Assembly: GCA_002753515.1 (NCBI GenBank) | Contig: PEAK01000026.1 | Coordinates: 1-54,627 of the forward strand | Source: Magnetococcales bacterium | Lineage (GTDB): Bacteria > Pseudomonadota > Magnetococcia > Magnetococcales > UBA8363 | Reading direction: 5' to 3' | Length of the DNA stretch: 54,627 nucleotides | Shown: one piece after another, positions 50,808 to 54,627 of the stretch | How the letters are laid out: each line of letters opens with the position of its first letter | Numbering within the stretch: the first letter of the stretch is position 1 | Made by a program: the position numbers and the translations under genes | Notes under the pieces: generated by a model | Databases searched by the model: none | Told to the model about the DNA's origin: nothing | What the model saw: the letters and a program-made list of their open reading frames with translations, nothing else

Positions 50808-53000
50808 TTACAAATTGAGCAACAATTCTTCGACACTCACGTCATCCCATTGTTCGGCCTTAAGATGGGTCTCGGCGTATTGGCGGTAGATACCGCTCGT
50901 TAAAAACAACGCAAACACATCCCGGTCAATATGCTGGTCTTTGCACATGAAGCGCATGATTTTTAACGATTCACTTAATGTTTTGGCCTTTTTGTAAGGG
51001 CGATCCACGGCGGTGAGGGCTTCGAAGATATCGGCTACGGCCAAAATGCGTGCCTGGATACTCATTTGATCTCGGTTGAGGCCACAGGGATAACCGGTCC
51101 CTTTCATGGTTTCATGATGGGAGCTGGCCAGCTCCGGCACCCGGGTCATCCCTTTGGGAAACGGCAACTGACGCAACATCACCAGGGTATGGATGACATG
51201 TTCATTGATCTTGAAACGCTCTTCCGCATTGAGGGTGCCACGGGGGATGCATAAATTGTAAATTTCGCCAAAATTATAAGAATATTCTGGAATCTTCAGG
51301 GTTATGCCCAAGGCGACGGGATCGTAGGATAGACGTGTATTTTGGCGAGGTTGTTTGTGTTCCGGACGGTCCATCAACAACGGTTCCCGGGCTGGCAAGA
51401 CACTGCTGGGAGGGGTATCGGCCAGGCGCAACTCCTCCATGTTGGACAATCCCAACCGATCATCAAAATATCGTTGCCAAGTGCGGGAGGCGATTTCCTG
51501 AATACGAGCCAAGTGTGGTGAGGTCATCAGGTCATCGCCAACGTTACAGCGGGCTATGAAGGCGAAATCGTCCCGCAACGTTGCCAAGGTTGCCTGCAAT
51601 TGGGCGGCATCAGGATTGTGGCCCGCCAAACGCTGTTCCAAATGGTCGATTTGCGCATCGCGCCACAGCACCTCAAAGCGCATGCGAATTTCGTGAATGC
51701 GGTTGCTGACGCACTCCAGCTTGGTTGCCTTGTCAACCACGACCTCAGGTGTCGTGACCTTGCCACAATCGTGCATCCATCCCGCCAGGTGAAACTCTTT
51801 CCAGTCATCCTTGCTCATGGAAAAATGGGCAAAGGGTCCCGAGTTGGCATTGCAAGCCGCTTCCGCCAACATGTTGCCCAGCATGGGTACCCGTTCGCAA
51901 TGACCGCCGGTATAGGGCGATTTGGCATCGATGGCGCTCGCCATCACCCGAATGATGGCATTGAATAAATTTTCCTGGGCTTGCATCAGGTTCAGGTTGT
52001 CCAGGGCAATGGCACCCTGGGTTGCCAGGGCTTCGACAAAACCGATCCATTCGGGATCAAAGGGGACAATGGTCTTGGTTTCAGGATGCACGGGATTGAT
52101 CAATTGCAATACGCCCAGGGGAGCCCCTTCCCGAGGTTTTAACGCCACGGTCAGCATTGACTGGCTGCGATATCCCGTCGCCCGGTCGTAGCTGAGTGTG
52201 CCTGACACATCGAACGTTCCGGCATTATTGTAAATATCTTCCAATAGGACCGATTCGCCTGTGAGGGCCACGTGGGTGGCAACAAAACGATGCACCTCTT
52301 GGCCGGTTTCTGGATCATACAAGGGGAGGAGAAACGAGGGGAGCTGATCGCCGCTGGAAAGATAGGCGAAGCGCAGTTGATTGTTTTCGGTGCGTAAATA
52401 CAGCGTTGCTTTGTCGGCATAGGTTAAATCTTTGCCACCATGTAAAATTTTGCGCAGCAAAGAATCGATATCCCGTTCCATGGAAAGGTCTTTGGCAATC
52501 GCGACCAGCTTTTGCAGTTTGTTGCGTTCCACGTCCAGGTAATGTTGAATCTGCTTGTGCGTCGTGTGGACGGCCAGTTGGTTATGGATGCGGCGTTGTA
52601 GGATGGCGGGGATGACAGGTAGGGTCACATAATCGGCAGCTCCCAGTTCCAATCCACGTTGCTCCAAGACGGCGTCGGCGTGATCGGCCAGCAAAATGAC
52701 AGGGATTCCTTGGGTTTCCAGAAAATGGTGCATCTTTTCAAGGAAGGTCGGTCCATCGGTATCCGGTAATGTCACGTTGAGCAGAACCAGGTCCGGGGCA
52801 TAGCCTTCCGTTATCTTGGTGATGGCTTCCTGGCCATTTCGGGCGAACTGGAGGACGTACTTTTCCTGCAACAGGGGGGAGATCCAGGTTGCCTTATCCG
52901 GTTCGGGATCGGCGAGCAAAAGTTTAGGAGGTGTCGATACCAGGGGACCGGCCATGTCGTTTTCAGTCGGAACGGATTCAAGAGACAAGGGAATGGGCAT
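50808..53000 (-). CDS. Degenerate receiver / GAF / HD-GYP protein
   Basis: 730 residues from ATG 53000, preceded by gaagggtggg; ATG 53012 is also in frame. The receiver domain (25-140) lacks the phosphoacceptor: Asn75 replaces Asp in LVLLNVTLPDTDG, and the usual Lys-Pro is Leu127-Pro in YVTLPVIP. It is therefore probably not phosphorylated. A coiled coil leads to a GAF domain (about 160-330). The HD-GYP domain follows: HCERV, HDCGKVTTPE (His410-Asp411), and SSHHETMKGTGYPCGL with GYP at 636-638. An extra block of about 160 residues splits the HD and GYP halves. Such domains hydrolyse c-di-GMP to GMP; whether this one is active is not settled. Confidence 0.88.
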   Translation of the reverse strand: MPIPLSLESVPTENDMAGPLVSTPPKLLLADPEPDKATWISPLLQEKYVLQFARNGQEAITKITEGYAPDLVLLNVTLPDTDGPTFLEKMHHFLETQGIPVILLADHADAVLEQRGLELGAADYVTLPVIPAILQRRIHNQLAVHTTHKQIQHYLDVERNKLQKLVAIAKDLSMERDIDSLLRKILHGGKDLTYADKATLYLRTENNQLRFAYLSSGDQLPSFLLPLYDPETGQEVHRFVATHVALTGESVLLEDIYNNAGTFDVSGTLSYDRATGYRSQSMLTVALKPREGAPLGVLQLINPVHPETKTIVPFDPEWIGFVEALATQGAIALDNLNLMQAQENLFNAIIRVMASAIDAKSPYTGGHCERVPMLGNMLAEAACNANSGPFAHFSMSKDDWKEFHLAGWMHDCGKVTTPEVVVDKATKLECVSNRIHEIRMRFEVLWRDAQIDHLEQRLAGHNPDAAQLQATLATLRDDFAFIARCNVGDDLMTSPHLARIQEIASRTWQRYFDDRLGLSNMEELRLADTPPSSVLPAREPLLMDRPEHKQPRQNTRLSYDPVALGITLKIPEYSYNFGEIYNLCIPRGTLNAEERFKINEHVIHTLVMLRQLPFPKGMTRVPELASSHHETMKGTGYPCGLNRDQMSIQARILAVADIFEALTAVDRPYKKAKTLSESLKIMRFMCKDQHIDRDVFALFLTSGIYRQYAETHLKAEQWDDVSVEELLLNL

Positions 53001-53150
53001 CCCACCCTTCATCTTGGATGGTTGATCGTGGCAAAGGTTATCACGGATTCGGATAAAATGCTAAACTCTTTGGTTTGAGAGGGGTATTGTGGAAGAACAG
53101 GAATGGTGAGTTTGTTTCATGAATGTTAAGGTGCCGATATTTTTTCCCTA

Positions 53151-53309
53151 TTGGCTCAAAAGTTGTATCAACGCGGTTTCAGTCGTCAGCAAGTTATCGA
53201 TCTTTTTCGTTTCATCGACTGGGTGCTATATCTGCCGTAAGAGTTCGATGATCGACTGAGCGATGAAATCGTTGCATTCGAGGAGTAACAGAAAATGCCT
53301 TATATTTCG
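53151..53309 (+). pseudogene. Remnant of an Rpn/YhgA-like (PD-(D/E)XK transposase-family) protein C-terminus
   Basis: The plus-strand frame reads LAQKLYQRGFSRQQVIDLFR, then FIDWVLYLP, stop, EFDDRLSDEIVAFEE, stop, QKMPYIS. This is the well-known C-terminal block of Rpn/YhgA/DUF4351-type proteins (RGYSREDVLNLFRFIDW...LPEEL...EEEKKMPYIT). Both stops are TAA where the family has GAA, so each can be explained by a single G-to-T change. No start or N-terminal part is present. The call is from memory of the family. Confidence 0.6.
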
Positions 53310-53328
53310 TGCGCTTGGCAAGGCGCAC

Positions 53329-53370
53329 AAAAAAAAGAGAACCGACTTTCTGCAAAAAAAGTCGGTTCTC
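53329..53370 (-). terminator. Strong intrinsic terminator of the PGQ-repeat gene
   Basis: On the minus strand GAGAACCGAC pairs with GTCGGTTCTC around a 14-nt loop and is followed by eight T. It lies about 20 bp after the stop codon. Confidence 0.9.
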
Positions 53371-53390
53371 GATGTCGCTAAACTACTAAC

Positions 53391-54116
53391 TTACTGTTGT
53401 TGATTAGGCTGACCGGGTTGGCCGGGCTGGCCGGGTTGACCGGGTTTACCAGGTTGGCCGGGCTGACCGGGTTTACCAGGCTGGCCGGGTTGACCGGGTT
53501 TACCAGGCTGGCCGGGTTGACCGGGTTGGTTAGGTTGACCGGGTTGGTTAGGTTGACCGGGTTTACCAGGCTGGCCGGGTTGACCGGGTTGGTTAGGTTG
53601 ACCGGGTTGGTTAGGTTGACCGGGTTGGTTAGGTTGACCGGGTTGGTTAGGTTGACCGGGTTGGTTAGGTTGACCGGGTTGGTTAGGTTGACCGGGTTGG
53701 CTAGGTTGACCGGGTTGGTTAGGTTGACCGGGTTGGTTAGGTTGACCGGGTTGGTTAGGTTTACCAGGCTGGCCAGGTTGACCGGGTTGGCCAGGTTGAC
53801 CGGGTTGGCCAGGTTGACCGGGTTGGCCAGGTTGACCGGGTTGACCGGGTTGGTTAGGTTGACCGGGTTGGCCAGGTTGACCAGGTTGACCAGGTTGACC
53901 GGGTTGACCGGGTTGACCGGGTTTACTAGGCTGGCCTTGTTGACCGGGTTGGTTAGGTTGACCGGGTTGACCGGGTTTGCCAGGCTGGCCTTGTTGCATA
54001 CCCTGATCCTGCATAGGCTGTCCAGGCTGACCGGGTTGCTCAGCAAGAACTAAGCTTGAGGCACCAGCCATGGAAATTGCAGCAGCAACGCTCAATACGG
54101 TAAGTAATTTTTTCAC
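53391..54116 (-). CDS. Secreted collagen-like Pro-Gly-Gln-(Pro/Asn) repeat protein
   Basis: 241 residues from GTG 54116, with aaggag seven bases upstream. The signal peptide is [20 protein letters not shown], cleaved near LVLA-EQ. The rest is almost wholly the triplets PGQ, PNQ and PGK (for example [12 protein letters not shown]). This gives a collagen-like Gly-every-third pattern, interrupted where Asn replaces Gly. It has no hydrophobic core and no cysteines, and should be an extended secreted polymer. Function is unknown; matrix, surface coat or mineral-binding roles are all possible. It has its own terminator. Confidence 0.75.
   Translation of the reverse strand: MKKLLTVLSVAAAISMAGASSLVLAEQPGQPGQPMQDQGMQQGQPGKPGQPGQPNQPGQQGQPSKPGQPGQPGQPGQPGQPGQPGQPNQPGQPGQPGQPGQPGQPGQPGQPGQPGQPGKPNQPGQPNQPGQPNQPGQPSQPGQPNQPGQPNQPGQPNQPGQPNQPGQPNQPGQPNQPGQPGQPGKPGQPNQPGQPNQPGQPGQPGKPGQPGQPGKPGQPGQPGKPGQPGQPGQPGQPNQQQ
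53403..53998. repeat. Short tandem coding repeats (9/18 bp) of the PGQ protein
   Basis: Units such as ttgaccgggttggttagg (18 bp) and ttgaccgggttggccagg are repeated dozens of times. The plus strand carries long open frames only because the unit length is a multiple of three. Confidence 0.9.
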
Positions 54117-54435
54117 AGCTCATCTCCTTATTTCGGTTTCAGACGCAACAATTCGATACCACACATGATAAAGAAAACCATTTACGATTCAGCTATATTG
54201 ACATAGCCTGCTCCACGATACTTCCTGCAGACTGCGTAACGCGGATCTCAGGTAAAGTTTCGCCCGATGAAAAAAAAATATCAATACCCGAAGTTCCAAA
54301 ATATAATGCTTGAATCAATAAATTACAAATTATATTTGGATAAAGTATAGTGACATGCCTGTTTTAGATTGGTCTTCAATCCCACGTTGTATCACTGGAG
54401 ATCAGTCCCATAACAAGAAAGCCAAGGTGCACATC
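54117..54435. other. Noncoding stretch upstream of the PGQ-repeat gene
   Basis: An AT-rich region with the ribosome site of the minus-strand gene at its left end. I see no gene, no convincing promoter pair and no stable hairpin in it. Confidence 0.5.
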
Positions 54436-54510
54436 ATGACCACCAGAGAAACCATAAAGGCGTATCTTGCCGGCCAATGGATCGACACTTCAGAAACATT
54501 GGAAGTGTAA
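54436..54510 (+). pseudogene. N-terminal stub of an aldehyde dehydrogenase
   Basis: ATG 54436, with aagg eight bases before it, encodes TTRETIKAYLAGQWIDTSE followed by TLEV and a stop. This matches the N-terminal strand of NAD-dependent aldehyde dehydrogenases (YLIGGEWVDS.ETLEVRNP...). The frame stops where the conserved NP..G would follow. A transposase-like tail begins 13 bp further on, so an insertion probably cut the gene. Confidence 0.5.
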
Positions 54511-54522
54511 CTTCTCAATAAG

Positions 54523-54627
54523 TCACGGCACGCCGCTATGAACTAAAGCGGCACGTTGGCGCACAATGTCAGCCAAAGGCAAAATCTCCTTGGCATAACT
54601 CAAGCGGTCTATCAAGTAACTCCAGAA
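54523..54627 (-). CDS. C-terminal tail of a probable transposase (continues past the window)
   Basis: The last 34 codons of a minus-strand frame enter from the right edge: FWSYLIDRLSYAKEILPLAD, then IVRQRAALVHSGVP and a stop. The pattern (FW.YL.DRL....I..LAD.IRQRA) resembles the tail of IS-encoded transposases. The family cannot be fixed from this fragment. Confidence 0.4.
   Translation of the reverse strand, partial: FWSYLIDRLSYAKEILPLADIVRQRAALVHSGVP

Noticed and set aside
53397-54053. 218-codon plus-strand Leu/Thr-rich frame, and a CRISPR-like array
   Set aside because: The frame is the reverse reading of the PGQ repeats and has no ribosome site. The repeats are contiguous short units without unique spacers, so not CRISPR.

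Overview
The window comes from a Gram-negative bacterium, most likely a proteobacterium. It carries an LPS inner-core heptose operon, an RND tripartite efflux system, hflKC, and the canonical yceD-rpmF-plsX-fabH block. A Gly/Asn/Tyr-rich secreted protein resembling sulfur globule proteins suggests sulfur oxidation. A CoA-disulfide-reductase/rhodanese/PilZ/hemerythrin fusion suggests life at changing oxygen levels. A Magnetococcia-like or related sulfur-oxidising lineage is a guess; no magnetosome or rRNA gene is present to test it. Many genes are packed in operons with ATGA overlaps.

Layout. 1-7020: the 3' end of a giant tandem-repeat surface protein followed by two HlyD-type adaptors and an M50 metalloprotease-HlyD fusion, a probable dedicated export or processing set. 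7073-8060: a small lipoprotein and a SCO-type copper chaperone. 8113-12151 (minus strand): a 1113-residue protein with a phosphoribosyltransferase-like N-terminal motif and a class III nucleotidyl-cyclase-like C-terminus. Upstream of it lies an approximately 468-nt hairpin-rich transcript with its own consensus promoter and intrinsic terminator. 12302-21146: mdtABC-like efflux genes plus an outer-membrane channel. 21204-24842: a TPR-glycosyltransferase-like protein and a radical SAM/SPASM protein. 25010-28726: a tiny membrane protein, a PD-(D/E)XK-like protein, a phosphate-binding-like periplasmic protein and its overlapping histidine kinase. 28739-31993: Sel1-repeat protein, rhomboid protease, sulfur-globule-like protein. 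32226-36724: SUMF1-like, vWA and ABC-ATPase genes, reminiscent of the TagR/PpkA/TagT signalling branch of type VI secretion, but without permease or kinase here.

37011-46719 is mostly housekeeping (trmJ, rsmE, hflK, hflC, yceD, rpmF, plsX, fabH), interrupted at 37870-40722 by an AT-rich four-module redox/c-di-GMP/hemerythrin protein. 46888-50649 (minus strand) is the hldD-waaF-waaC-GT2 operon for LPS core heptose. 50808-53000 encodes an HD-GYP protein with a degenerate receiver. The right end is decayed: a pseudogene remnant, a Pro-Gly-Gln repeat secreted protein, an aldehyde-dehydrogenase N-terminal stub and the tail of a probable transposase.

The best candidates for undescribed biology are the PRTase-cyclase protein with its adjacent structured RNA, the four-module hemerythrin/PilZ/rhodanese/flavoprotein fusion, and the giant-repeat protein with its HlyD/GAF-HlyD/M50-HlyD set. 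A family of 96-151 bp repeats with TAAACCGCAAC termini also sits at gene 3' ends and supplies stop codons. All function calls come from reading the translated sequence by eye; no database search was run.
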